Below the pieces are notes generated by a model. The model made no database searches and had not been told where the DNA came from. It was given only the letters and a program-made list of their open reading frames with translations. Positions 27,201-34,750 of a DNA stretch of 64,000 nt are shown here, piece by piece. The translations under genes and the position numbers were made by a program. Location: positions 1 to 64,000 of the forward strand of contig JACJYN010000013.1 in the NCBI GenBank assembly GCA_020636095.1. Reading direction: 5' to 3'. Every line of letters begins with the position of its first letter. Position 1 is the first letter of the stretch. Source of the stretch: Lewinellaceae bacterium (GTDB lineage: Bacteria > Bacteroidota > Bacteroidia > Chitinophagales > Saprospiraceae).

Positions 27201-27926
27201 GGGAATGTCTACAAATGGAACCTGGACGGCTACCCCATCGCCCGCCTGGGCATGCCGGACCGGGAGTTGGGGGCCGTGTTTATTGGCCCCGACGGAAAGC
27301 ATATCGTCCTGAATTATCCGGAGGTCTACGATGCAGCGGCGGTAGAAATCTGGTCGGATGAGGGCGGCAGATGGACAAAACGAAGCGGTAGCTTTACCTT
27401 ATCCGAAGACGAAAAGTCGGTAACCGAGGGGGGGAACCCGATCGATATTTCCAGCTATAAAAAAGTGGATTACAACACCTACCGTTACGATCGGTACGGC
27501 ACTACCCGAGACACCTCCGCCAACGGGCAGTATGAGATTGTCATCGATAACAAAAGCAAAAGCGTCACGATTTACCCCGCCGGCCAATCGGAACCCCTGC
27601 TGGAACTGCTGGGCCACGAGCTATGGATCGAATCCGTTTCCTTCTCGCCCGACGGCCGGTTCATCCTCACCACATCCAACGACGAAATGATCCTCTGGGA
27701 CTGGAACGGCAACAACGTCTTTTCTCTGCCCCGGGGCGGCATCGCCGGCTTCCTGCCCGGCGGCCAATCCATTTTCCGCTGGCCGACGGCGTATATGGAA
27801 TACTACGAGATCGGACAGATCGACCTGTTTACCATTGATGTGGAAGCCCTGGTGGATTGGGCGGATGAGAACGCGGTGTATCAATTATCAGAGGAGGATA
27901 AGCGGAAGTATGGGGTGGTTGAGTAG
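24285..27926 (+). CDS. Caspase-like protease fused to STAND ATPase and beta-propeller
   Basis: A 1213-residue NLR-like protein. Residues 10-260 are a C14 caspase fold with catalytic His in VVFYFAGHG (H90) and Cys in LILDCCFAG (C142). Residues 285-640 form a novel-STAND (nSTAND1-type) ATPase: NPFMGLSSFNEGDAP entry, P-loop VSGASGTGKSS (about 331-342) and Walker B ILVIDQYEEL. A hydrophobic stretch at about 710-735 could be a membrane segment, after a basic patch (KRRKARRRQ). The last ~350 residues are beta-propeller-like, with a WD-type SVSFSPDGRFILTTSNDE unit. In known relatives the ATPase gates an N-terminal effector after C-terminal sensing, consistent with abortive-infection or stress-triggered cell death. 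That role is inferred. Confidence 0.88.
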   Translation: MSQSEKAGQLPFRQSHAFIIGINDYEHITPLKTAVNDALGIAQRLEEQHAYTVHAPLLNAKKAAITEWLTDTIPQAVGAEDRVVFYFAGHGIALDSEEGPNGYLVPADAQPGDTGALISMNEFHQMLNALPCRHGLLILDCCFAGAFKWSTGFRGIVFDVPGVIYQERFWRYVQDPAWQVITSAAYDQQAVDVLSNRSLGMREENSGRHSPFAQALFEALEGQGDVIPQGEGDGVITATELYMYLRDQVEKGTAEQNQRQTPSLFNLARHDKGEYIFLHPRHRLNLPPAPDRNPFMGLSSFNEGDAPLFYGRGRVVEALDDMAAHKRLLVVSGASGTGKSSVIKAGLLPKLRRDGWQVLPVIRPGKEPMATLEAELPDAEKQFRENGKTILVIDQYEELITQCLDPAQRQAFEQQLVNWLNTFPDLRIILSIRSDFEPQFEGSPLTPWWQAGRYVVPAFSLDELREVIVRPANQEVLFYEPEELVDQLVEEVSQAPGALPLLSFTLSELYEAYLKSGRQDRALLEADYQQLGGVVGALRTKADEVYNRQDEPHQNSMRKLMLRMASLEGGELAGKRVYEEELQFSDAAETRRTTTVAHQLVDARLVQRGVDAQGRVYVEPAHDALVRAWGRLWEWVKATGEEKLSLQNKLSQAVKDYQAMAKAEPKKSRRLLWNDNPRLGLLEAALQNKGHGLNASEEAFVRASVKRRKARRRQLIGSLLAALAIFAVLAFVANGQRIIADENARAEQRQRERVDSTLQVVKQQRNEALSSNLATKSALTLESDPTVAFRLAEASLQYDSTNTLGEGALLSAFYASADLTAGKAGYLYQQVEAMPPALAAAAAEKRMDEREESRPFREFMPNWGAIVQKFYSPRDQFLFQLHQDQHGPFTATVWNFDTQEYLKVEIGEAPAMFSPYSFTPDEQHIVIPARKVAEVWPAGGRLPVVCKLPAPFYLTQAFFDEQAKNIYAETSNGNVYKWNLDGYPIARLGMPDRELGAVFIGPDGKHIVLNYPEVYDAAAVEIWSDEGGRWTKRSGSFTLSEDEKSVTEGGNPIDISSYKKVDYNTYRYDRYGTTRDTSANGQYEIVIDNKSKSVTIYPAGQSEPLLELLGHELWIESVSFSPDGRFILTTSNDEMILWDWNGNNVFSLPRGGIAGFLPGGQSIFRWPTAYMEYYEIGQIDLFTIDVEALVDWADENAVYQLSEEDKRKYGVVE

Positions 27927-27963
27927 CCTCCCCCCAACCCGGGGTTGTGTAAAAGGGGATAGG

Positions 27964-28059
27964 ACACTGATCTATTAGGATAAATTAAGGTTTTTTAGGA
28001 TCGTAAACTCTGGTGGGAGTGATTTTAAAGAATCCTGACAAATCCTAATGAATCAGTGT
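27964..28059. repeat. Palindromic intergenic repeat (family G)
   Basis: The left arm ACACTGATCTATTAGGAT (from 27964) pairs with ATCCTAATGAATCAGTGT (ending 28059), 16 of 18 positions; the interior also carries TTTAGGATC against GAATCCTGAC. No coding capacity. It opens the 695-base gene-free interval 27927-28621, which also contains the family C element at 28130..28294 and, from 28295 to 28500, sequence with no gene. Confidence 0.55.
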
Positions 28060-28129
28060 ACGGTCATACCGAGAAGCTTTTTGTACAAGCCCCAGGCTCT
28101 CCGCGGGAGGGGGAGTTGGGGGAATCCGT

Positions 28130-28294
28130 CTAGTGCCTCGCGCACTAAATAGCGGGGGAATATCGCGGGCTCTTTCCCCACCATACTGCGTTGCTCCTCA
28201 GTCACGTAGCCCCGCTATGTTTCTTCCTCGCGCCTTGCCTGGCCGCAAAACAGCCTCAAATTATTGACCAACAACTTCGTTCCCGGCGCACTAG
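28130..28294. mobile_element. MITE-like palindromic element, family C copy 1
   Basis: 165 bp beginning CTAGTGC and ending GCGCACTAG. It matches the element at 29443..29608 in the same orientation over most of the right half (CTCACGTAGC or GTCACGTAGC, GCTATG, AAAACAGCCTC or AAAATAGCCTC, then CCCGGCGCACTAG). Its left arm has diverged or been replaced. CTAG at both outer ends would be either the palindrome tip or a 4-bp target duplication. Confidence 0.6.
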
Positions 28295-28621
28295 TGCGGA
28301 TTCGGTATTCGCAGTTCGCAGTTCGGCGGCTGGACATCCGGCCTGGCTGCCAGGCGGACACCCAATGGGCCATCGCTGTCCAACATTAGACGGGTAGCCG
28401 GAGTTGGCAGAACGGCCGCTGCCAGTGAGGTAGTGAGTGAGTGTTTTTTTTTGCAAATCGAGCAGTTGGTCCGTGAGTGTCACCCGGCTCCCGGCTGAAT
28501 AGGTTCTTAAACCTTGGGTTATGCGGCCATTTTACAAACCTTTGCGACCTGTTCTAAAACCCGCCATCCGCAAATGCCTGACTTTTGTAGTGTTCGATTT
28601 TTCAACCAAAACACTATCATC

Positions 28622-29446
28622 ATGAAAACGGCATTCTTGAATTTCTTTTTCCTTTTTTTCATTGCCTCCACGCTTACCGCCCAAACCTCTTTGGTGGGCG
28701 CCTGGGTATGCCCGCTCGATCAAAGCCAGGGCTATGACAATGAAACCATCATCTTCACCGAAGACGGTTATTACTATTCCACACTGAGTTACCTGAATGG
28801 CGCCGAGTATGGCATCGGCCCGGATATCTACCTCGGGGTATATGAATTTGACGGGTCGACGCTGAGTACTTACGATGTTAAAAACGATACCCGGAAGAGC
28901 TTTCCCATCAGCGCATTAAACGGCAGGGGATTTCAATTGTACAATAAAGAAGTGGATCAACATTTCCAGTATCATTATACAGGCAAAGGGGTACTGGATC
29001 AAACCCAGCGGGCCACGTTGCTATCCTGGGAGAACTACCGCAAGCTGGGCGGCGCCTGGAAGTCTACCGCGTCTATTCTGAAGATCATCCCCAGCCTGGG
29101 CATAGCGATCGTGCGCGTACCTGATAATCCCGATTTTTTCCGCTGGGGGCATTACGTTGTCGATGGCAATAAGCTGACGCTAAAGGAGATCAGCGCGGAA
29201 GAGGCTGTTTTTTATACCGGTACGATCACGTCCTGCAACCGGGACGGCCTCACGCTGCTCAGTGATGGTGAAACGGAGCGCTTCCGTTTCCTGGGAGAAC
29301 TGAAACTGGATGAAACCGAAATCATGATGGTCCAGCAGTACATGAACATGACCCACCGCCTCAACATGACGGCCATTGACATGATTGACGGCAGGCAGGA
29401 CTATATCTGGAAGTGGGTGGATGAGGATGGGAATGAGCGGTACTAG
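28622..29446 (+). CDS. Small secreted protein, lipocalin-like pattern
   Basis: A 274-residue exported protein from the ATG at 28622, directly before the signal peptide (MKTAFLNFFFLFFIASTLTA); the upstream frame to 28514 is not protein-like. The mature part begins TSLVGAWVCPLDQSQ and repeats a pattern of W-containing strands (LGGAWKSTASILKI), like the Bacteroidota lipocalin-like or DUF4488-type proteins that bind small hydrophobic ligands. No lipobox or sorting domain is seen. The gene's TAG stop lies inside the terminal CTAG of the palindromic element at 29443, so the last codons may have been set by that insertion. Confidence 0.6.
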   Translation: MKTAFLNFFFLFFIASTLTAQTSLVGAWVCPLDQSQGYDNETIIFTEDGYYYSTLSYLNGAEYGIGPDIYLGVYEFDGSTLSTYDVKNDTRKSFPISALNGRGFQLYNKEVDQHFQYHYTGKGVLDQTQRATLLSWENYRKLGGAWKSTASILKIIPSLGIAIVRVPDNPDFFRWGHYVVDGNKLTLKEISAEEAVFYTGTITSCNRDGLTLLSDGETERFRFLGELKLDETEIMMVQQYMNMTHRLNMTAIDMIDGRQDYIWKWVDEDGNERY

Positions 29447-29608
29447 TGCGCCGGGAACGAAATTATCGACCCATTATGCGGCCTCTTTTGGCGCTATACG
29501 TCGTTGCCCATTCCTCACGTAGCTCCGGCTATGCTCGTCATGGGCGCCTCGTCTAGCACCAAAATAGCCTCCCATTATTGGCCGATTACTTCATGCCCGG
29601 CGCACTAG
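29443..29608. mobile_element. MITE-like palindromic element, family C copy 2
   Basis: 166 bp with inverted ends CTAGTGCGCCGGG and CCCGGCGCACTAG and a central hairpin around CACGTAGC and GGCTATG. The terminal CTAG supplies the TAG stop of the plus-strand gene ending at 29446 and, read on the other strand, the TAG stop of the cyclase gene ending at 29605. It therefore fills the whole space between two convergent genes. It resembles 28130..28294. Confidence 0.7.
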
Positions 29609-31467
29609 CCGCCTACCCCTTCCGCGATTCTATTTAACAACTCCTGAAATTGGGGCAGCCCCCTCAACCCGTCCAAATTACTGTCATTTTCGTACCATTC
29701 CCTTTGGGAGATACCTTTTTCGTAGGCTTTTTCCAGGCATTCCATTGCTTCTACCCGGCGGCCTAGCAAGGCGAAGATGCAGCCGACGTTGTAGAGCACC
29801 ATGGGGTCCTCCGGGGCGATGGACAGCGCGTGGCGGGCCCATTGCAGTCCTTTTTCGGTTTCGCCCAGGGCTACCAGGCCATTGGCGCCCAGGTAAAAAG
29901 CGCGGGTATTTCCGGGGTCAAGCAGCAGGCTGCTTTCGGCCACTTCCACGCCGCGGCGGCGAGCGGCGCGGGCCTTATCGGCCCTGCCCAGGTCGGCATA
30001 GACCTGGCCGGCCAGCAACAGCGACTGGAAGTCTTCCGGGCGGGCCCGGTTGGCTTCTTCAAACCAGTAGGCAGCCTCTTCCAGTTTGCCCTGAACGAAG
30101 AGGAGGCGTGCAAAGAGATAACGAGCTTCAAACAGCTTGGGGTCTAATTCCAATGCTTTTTCATAGGCCCGCTCAGCTTCTTTGAACTGATGCTCCAGCG
30201 AGAGGGCTTGTCCGTGGGCGACGTAGGCCTCCGCCAGCCAGGGGTCGAGTTCCACGGATTTGCGGCTGGCCTTACCGGCAGCGAGCAGGTAGGATTCCTG
30301 GCGGTCGATATACATATAACTGTAGGCGTAGCAATTGGCCAGGCCGCAATAGGCCAGCGCATAGGAATGGTCGATCTCGATGGCCTGGCGGAAAAGCTCC
30401 ATGGCCTGCTCCACTCCTTTGGGGCTAAACTGGTAGTAATGCTGCCTGCCCTGCAGATAAAAATCGTACGCCCGGATATTCTGGGTCTGTCGGCTCTTTA
30501 CGCCGCGGACGCGCTTGGAAATGAGCTTGATCTTGAGGTTGGCGGCTATATTTTCGGCAATCTCATCCTGTACGGTAAAGATGTCTTCCATTTTGCGGTG
30601 GAAAGAACCGGACCAGATGTTGTAACCGGTGGTGGCGTCCACCAAAGAGGCGGTAATCTTTAGTTTCCCGTTGGCCTCTTGTATGGAGCCTTCCAACACC
30701 GCCTTGGCATTCAGCCGCTGGCCGGCCTCCCGGACATCCAACTGCTGCCCCTTCAGGGCGAAGGCGGAGGAGCGGGCTACTACCTGCAGCCCCGGTACTT
30801 TACTGAGGGCAATGATGATTTCTTCGGCGATGCCATCCCCCAGGTATTGTTTGTCGGCCTTGGGATTCAGGTTGACGAAAGGCAGCACGGCGATCGTCGG
30901 CACCGGCTTTTCGGTCCGCGGGGGCGGAAAAGTCGACGGCATGCCCGGCACGGTCAATTGGTACAGCCGCTCCGGCTCCTTGAAGCCCCGGAGCAGGAAT
31001 TCGCCCAGGTCCACCAGTTCCGCCCCATTGGGCGGAGCGCCTTTCAGGTTGCGGACGGCAGCTTGTGAGAGCAATACCTGCCCGCCGTGGCCGGCGCTGC
31101 AGATTCGGGAAGCCCGGTGCACTTCCAGCCCGATGTAACCGGAGGGGGTAGCAATGGCGTCACCGGTATGGATGCCCATTCGGACCCGGAAACCGACCTG
31201 CCGGGCCCAGGCCTGTACGGCAAAGGCGCGTTGCGCCATCTGAGCGGCGATGGCGGCTTTGTGGGCTTCTGCAAAGACGCCAAAAAAGCCGTCTCCGGCG
31301 GTGTCTACCTCTTCTCCACCGTATTCACTCAGCACCAGGCGGATCACATTGTGGTATTCCCGTAAAACCTGAGCATAGCCTTCCCCCATCTCAGCGAGCA
31401 GCTCTGTCGACCGCTCGATGTCACTGAAGAAAAAGGTCAACCTTTTTTTGGGCAGGCTGCTGCTCAT
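29605..31467 (-). CDS. Class III adenylate/guanylate cyclase with TolB-like and TPR domains
   Basis: A 620-residue soluble protein. Residues 8-165 form a class III cyclase homology domain with FFSDIERST (metal Asp) and DTAGDGFFGVF (second Asp), and GIHTGDAI and GLEVHRASRI near the dimer interface. Residues 195-320 match the TolB-like domain (IAVLPFVNLNPKAD, YLGDGIAEEII) common in such cyclases. The rest (about 330-610) consists of TPR repeats, for example YALAYCGLANCYAYSY and ALELDPKLFEARYLFARLLF. The product, cAMP or cGMP, is likely but the substrate-defining residues are not settled here. Regulation by protein partners through the TPRs is inferred. It is convergent with 28622..29446. Confidence 0.85.
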   Translation of the reverse strand: MSSSLPKKRLTFFFSDIERSTELLAEMGEGYAQVLREYHNVIRLVLSEYGGEEVDTAGDGFFGVFAEAHKAAIAAQMAQRAFAVQAWARQVGFRVRMGIHTGDAIATPSGYIGLEVHRASRICSAGHGGQVLLSQAAVRNLKGAPPNGAELVDLGEFLLRGFKEPERLYQLTVPGMPSTFPPPRTEKPVPTIAVLPFVNLNPKADKQYLGDGIAEEIIIALSKVPGLQVVARSSAFALKGQQLDVREAGQRLNAKAVLEGSIQEANGKLKITASLVDATTGYNIWSGSFHRKMEDIFTVQDEIAENIAANLKIKLISKRVRGVKSRQTQNIRAYDFYLQGRQHYYQFSPKGVEQAMELFRQAIEIDHSYALAYCGLANCYAYSYMYIDRQESYLLAAGKASRKSVELDPWLAEAYVAHGQALSLEHQFKEAERAYEKALELDPKLFEARYLFARLLFVQGKLEEAAYWFEEANRARPEDFQSLLLAGQVYADLGRADKARAARRRGVEVAESSLLLDPGNTRAFYLGANGLVALGETEKGLQWARHALSIAPEDPMVLYNVGCIFALLGRRVEAMECLEKAYEKGISQREWYENDSNLDGLRGLPQFQELLNRIAEGVGG

Positions 31468-31700
31468 TTTTTTTCAAGTTTGGTACTACTTGGTGCACTA
31501 GCCCCGAGGGAACTTCGGCATTCCCGGGCCTGGGACGATCGGAAACAGGCCCGCACTTCGCATTTCCTGCTTCCCTCAGCCCTATTCGCATCAAAGGTAA
31601 GTTCTTTTCCCTGCATCTTCGGGTAGGTGACAAAATTCACCAAAAGTCTGGCCCGGTTCTTCTGATTTCCCCGCCATAACGCAATGGGTAAAAAATGATT

Positions 31701-31867
31701 CGATATTTGTAACTATTCAGCATCATGGTGATTTAACCCCTGGCGCGAAATTTTGTAGGCTTTTTTTGCCGGAACCCCTTCTCATTCCCCTTGAAAGGGG
31801 AAGGTTTGCTTACAAAATTTCGCACCAGAGGCATCCATAGCCTTATGCTAAATAGTAACCGATATTT
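31701..31867. mobile_element. MITE-like element, family B copy 2, with 8-bp target duplication
   Basis: The element is 31709-31859 (151 bp), with ends GTAACTATTCAGCAT and ATGCTAAATAGTAAC, 13 of 15 paired. Outside both ends stands CGATATTT (31701-31708 and 31860-31867), a perfect 8-bp target duplication. The interior (CCGGAACCCCTTCTCATTCC and CAAAATTTCGC) matches copy 1 at 4484..4635 in inverted orientation at the core. This and nothing else recognisable fills the 31468-31971 gap. Confidence 0.82.
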
Positions 31868-31971
31868 TTTGAATGCAAAAGAGCGCTCAACATGAAAAAA
31901 CAACACGTCAAATTGAACCCATTTCAGCCTGGTTTTTCCAGAACGGCATGTCTTGTCCTGAAATAAACGCA

Positions 31972-32862
31972 CTACCCATACCTTTCCCGCTCTCTTTCCA
32001 ACAGCTTCCCGAACCGGGGCGGCGCATCGATCTCCACCACGACCGCTTCTCCCGTAGCGGGATGGCTGAATTCCAGTTTACACGCACAGAGAAACAGCCC
32101 CTTCCCCAAAATAGTCTTCCGGCCCCTGGCGTATTCTTTATCGCCGACGATGAGGTGGCCTTTCCGTTGCAGGTGGATGCGCAGTTGGTGCGTCCGCCCT
32201 GTCACCGGGCGGAGCTTTACCAAAGACAGGTTGTTGAAGGCCCGGGAGGGGGCCACATCAATGGTTTCAAATTTTGTCACCGCTTCTTTTCCCTGGATGG
32301 CCTCCTCGATGACACCCCGCTGCGGCGGTTTCCCGTGCACCAGCGCAATGTATTCTTTTGTCACGGCGCTGTGTTCGAAGGCCTTACTCAACTGGATCAG
32401 TACCCTCTTGGACTTGGCCAGCAGCACCAACCCCCGGGTCGGCACGTCGATGCGGTGCACCGCCACCGGGCGGGGCAACGCATCGGGCTGCTCACTGGGC
32501 TGAATGGCCCCCGCCACGGCATTTTCCACCGTTTTTATCCGGTTTCCGTTGACGGCTATGCCGGCCGGTTTGTTGACCACCAGCAGGAAATCGTCTTCGT
32601 AGACGACCTCCAAATCCATATCGAAATCTCTCGCCTGCTGTATACCGGCGCCCCGCAATTCCAGGCGGTCGCCCTTCTTTACAATGCCCTCTGCCCGGGC
32701 GGGCTTGCCGTTGTGCAGCAGCCGCCCGCCGGCAATGGCCTTTTTGACGGCGGTTTTGCTGCCGAGGAGGGGAAAGGCGCGGGGGCAGTAATCCAATACG
32801 CTGGTATTGGGAGCTACCCTCCCTACCTGATGGGGTGGATGCTTTTTTCCTTTCTTTGCCAT
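31972..32862 (-). CDS. RluA-family RNA pseudouridine synthase
   Basis: A 296-residue enzyme with an N-terminal S4-like RNA-binding region (about 25-75; GRLLHNGKPARAEGIVKKGD) and the RluA catalytic domain. The key motif VHRIDVPTRGLVLLAKS (family HRLDxxTSG) supplies the catalytic Asp; further family sequences are KEYIALVHG and VTGRTHQLRIHL. It isomerises uridine to pseudouridine in rRNA or tRNA in the cytoplasm. HRID in place of HRLD is a mild change and the Asp is kept, so activity is expected. The RNA target cannot be assigned (RluA, C or D type). It is monocistronic and divergent from the disrupted gene at 32893. Confidence 0.88.
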   Translation of the reverse strand: MAKKGKKHPPHQVGRVAPNTSVLDYCPRAFPLLGSKTAVKKAIAGGRLLHNGKPARAEGIVKKGDRLELRGAGIQQARDFDMDLEVVYEDDFLLVVNKPAGIAVNGNRIKTVENAVAGAIQPSEQPDALPRPVAVHRIDVPTRGLVLLAKSKRVLIQLSKAFEHSAVTKEYIALVHGKPPQRGVIEEAIQGKEAVTKFETIDVAPSRAFNNLSLVKLRPVTGRTHQLRIHLQRKGHLIVGDKEYARGRKTILGKGLFLCACKLEFSHPATGEAVVVEIDAPPRFGKLLERERERYG

Positions 32863-32892
32863 GGTGGGAAAAATAGTAAAATTCTTTTAAAG

Positions 32893-33514
32893 GTGACGCC
32901 TTCCCCGCAAACGCCGGCTGAGAAAAAGGTGTCGCCTTCTTCCCCCAACTCTATCTTCGACGCCTTCTTCCCTTCCCTCCACAAAGCCATCCGCATCATC
33001 CAGGACCAACCAGAGGCCGATGCCCCCGGCCTCGCCGCCTGGATGGATACCATAATTTTGAACGAAGGCCAACCGCCCGTTCCGGAATTGGTGATCGCTC
33101 TGGCGCTCTCGAGAGAGACGGCGGCGACTGCCCGGGAGCTAATCCGGAAATGGGTAGTGGAGGGCTTTTCGGAAGAGCAGATGGGGGAGGTGATTCGTGG
33201 TGCGATCATCCCTGATCGCTTAGAGCATGTTTGGAGGTGGTCGTTTGGGCTGCAAATGACCGCTTCTGGAACCTCACCTCGCCATTTTTTCGCCCCATAG
33301 CACCACTATGAAGCTCAAAAATAGCTTTGCGAGAACCCAAAATCGACCATTTTCGCTTCCAAAGCACCACCTCCAAACATGCTCTAAGAGTGTGTTCAGC
33401 TGCTCTTTGTCCTGCTCGAAAACCAACATCCACCTCGAAAAAATCCGCTGCTTCTTCCGCCTCGGCTACGACCAGGGTCTATTCGACTCCCCCGCCGTGC
33501 CCCTCCTGTGGTAA
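32893..33514 (+). pseudogene. Hypothetical gene interrupted by a family A element
   Basis: A protein-like frame starts around the GTG at 32893 and runs FDAFFPSLHKAIRIIQDQPE, then LIRKWVVEGFSEEQMGEVIR, to about 33219. There a 162-bp palindromic element (33223-33384) begins. Beyond it, in another frame, protein-like sequence resumes (NIHLEKIRCFFRLGYDQG ...) and ends at the TAA at 33512. The parts look like one ~140-residue protein split by the insertion, since the two frames differ by one base. The start codon is uncertain and no homologue is recognised, so an intact short gene ending in the element remains possible. Confidence 0.45.
33220..33387. mobile_element. MITE-like palindromic element, family A copy 3
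   Basis: The element 33223-33384 (162 bp) has near-perfect ends, GAGCATGTTTGGAGGTGG and its complement. Outside are TTA (33220-33222) and TAA (33385-33387), so a 3-bp TNA target is possible but not a strict direct duplication. The interior matches 14153..14313 (GGGCTGCAAATG, GGAACCTCA, CGCCATTTTTTCGCC, then GCTCAAAAATAGC). It interrupts the frame described at 32893..33514. Confidence 0.75.
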
Positions 33515-33575
33515 ATTACAATGAATAGTAACAGCATTCTGGCATTATTCCTTAATTTAGCACAAACGGCGCCTC

Positions 33576-34118
33576 ATGCAAGAACGCTCCTCCTCCCGCC
33601 TGTCCGAATGGCTGGACAACCTGGCCCGTGAGAGCTGGCAGTTGGAACTGGTCATTTCCGGGTTTGCCATCTTTTTGCTGATCGGCATCTACGAGCCGCT
33701 GTGGGAATGGGGAGAGTCCTTCCAACGGGCGGGCCTCAGCCCCGGGATGCGCAACACACTGGGCGTACCATTTGCGATTTTGATCGCCGCCTGGTTCATC
33801 CTGCTGGGCAGCCTGTTGTACTTCATCGACTTTATCACCCTTGGTTATCTCAAAAGGATACGGTGGCTGGCGCCCGTTTACTATCCCATCTACCGTTTTT
33901 TCAGCCTGATCACTTTTGCGCGCCTCTACCGGCCGCTTTACTACAATCTTATCGATAACCGATTTGGGCGGGGGGTAGGCTTCCTCCTGGCGCCCTACAT
34001 GATCCTCCTGATAGTGGGTTCTTCGATCAAATTCATCTCTGAAGCTTATTTTCCAGTATCTACGGCACAAATCACAACTACACATTCCCGATGGCACTCA
34101 TCCTTCATACCAAAGTAG
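33576..34118 (+). CDS. Hypothetical integral membrane protein
   Basis: A 180-residue protein with hydrophobic segments at about 24-42 (LVISGFAIFLLIGIYEPL), 65-95 (FAILIAAWFILLGSLLYF) and 136-156 (GFLLAPYMILLIVG), plus a shorter possible segment around 110, so it has three or four membrane spans. No family is recognised. Its last 28 bases overlap the start of the PPTase gene, so the two are translationally coupled and probably co-transcribed. The C-terminus after the last span is short and Ser/Thr-rich; the protein may once have been longer and been shortened where the two genes joined. A role in lipid metabolism alongside the PPTase is only guilt by association. Confidence 0.65.
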   Translation: MQERSSSRLSEWLDNLARESWQLELVISGFAIFLLIGIYEPLWEWGESFQRAGLSPGMRNTLGVPFAILIAAWFILLGSLLYFIDFITLGYLKRIRWLAPVYYPIYRFFSLITFARLYRPLYYNLIDNRFGRGVGFLLAPYMILLIVGSSIKFISEAYFPVSTAQITTTHSRWHSSFIPK

Positions 34119-34750
34119 AGAAACGGCTGGAAGCTGCTAAATACGAGGCCCTCCTGGAGCCGCTGCCCGCCGATATCCGGCAAAAAATCCGCCGCTACCG
34201 CCGCTGGCAGGATGCCCACGCCTGCCTGCTGGGTAAACTCCTGCTGATAGAAGGCCTGCAACGCTTCGGGCTGGACGGCGCCAGCCTGATCCACCAATTG
34301 CAGTATACAGACTTCGGCCGCCCCTACTTGCCGGCCCCGGTCGACTTTAATATTTCACACTCCGGCGAATATGTGCTCTGCGCCCTCAGCAATCGCTGTC
34401 GCGTTGGCGTTGATATCGAAAAGGTGCAACCCATCAACCTATCTGACTTCCGGGGGCAGATGACGGAAGCGGAATGGGCCACCGTAACCGGCGCTGCCAA
34501 CCCGCTCCGGGCTTTCTACTACTACTGGACCCGAAAAGAAGCAGCCATCAAAGCCCACGGCCACGGCCTGAGCCTGCCGCTGAAGGAGGTGGTGATTGGA
34601 GAGGGGGAGGTAATGATGGAAGGCAGGGGGTGGCCGCTGTATGAGGTAGAGCTGCCGGCCAAGTATATTTGCCATCTGGTGACGGATGGGAGGGTGGAGG
34701 AGAGTGATATTCGGGTGGAGGGAGTGGGGTTTTTAAAAACACCTTTTTAA
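34091..34750 (+). CDS. 4'-phosphopantetheinyl transferase (Sfp type), likely PfaE equivalent
   Basis: A 219-residue Sfp-type PPTase. It has the metal-binding VGVDIEKV (D108, E110), the WTRKEAAIKAHGHG motif (E150, K154) and an N-terminal FNISHSGEYVLCAL segment, in the order and at the length typical of the family. It moves the phosphopantetheine arm of CoA onto a Ser of carrier proteins. The nearby PUFA synthase has three ACPs needing this modification, and pfaE-type PPTases accompany such clusters, so it is the probable partner. It is now separated from that cluster by the A+T-rich island at 34751-39880: its stop codon abuts the convergent stop of the island's last gene with no spacer. Confidence 0.88.
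   Translation: MALILHTKVEKRLEAAKYEALLEPLPADIRQKIRRYRRWQDAHACLLGKLLLIEGLQRFGLDGASLIHQLQYTDFGRPYLPAPVDFNISHSGEYVLCALSNRCRVGVDIEKVQPINLSDFRGQMTEAEWATVTGAANPLRAFYYYWTRKEAAIKAHGHGLSLPLKEVVIGEGEVMMEGRGWPLYEVELPAKYICHLVTDGRVEESDIRVEGVGFLKTPF

Noticed and set aside
31873..33300. A 475-residue plus-strand open frame
   Set aside because: Most of it is the antisense of the RluA-type synthase; only the part after 32893 looks protein-like and is described as a disrupted gene.
33523..33533. A further family B end (GAATAGTAAC)
   Set aside because: Only ~11 bases match and there is no partner end or target duplication, so chance is likely.
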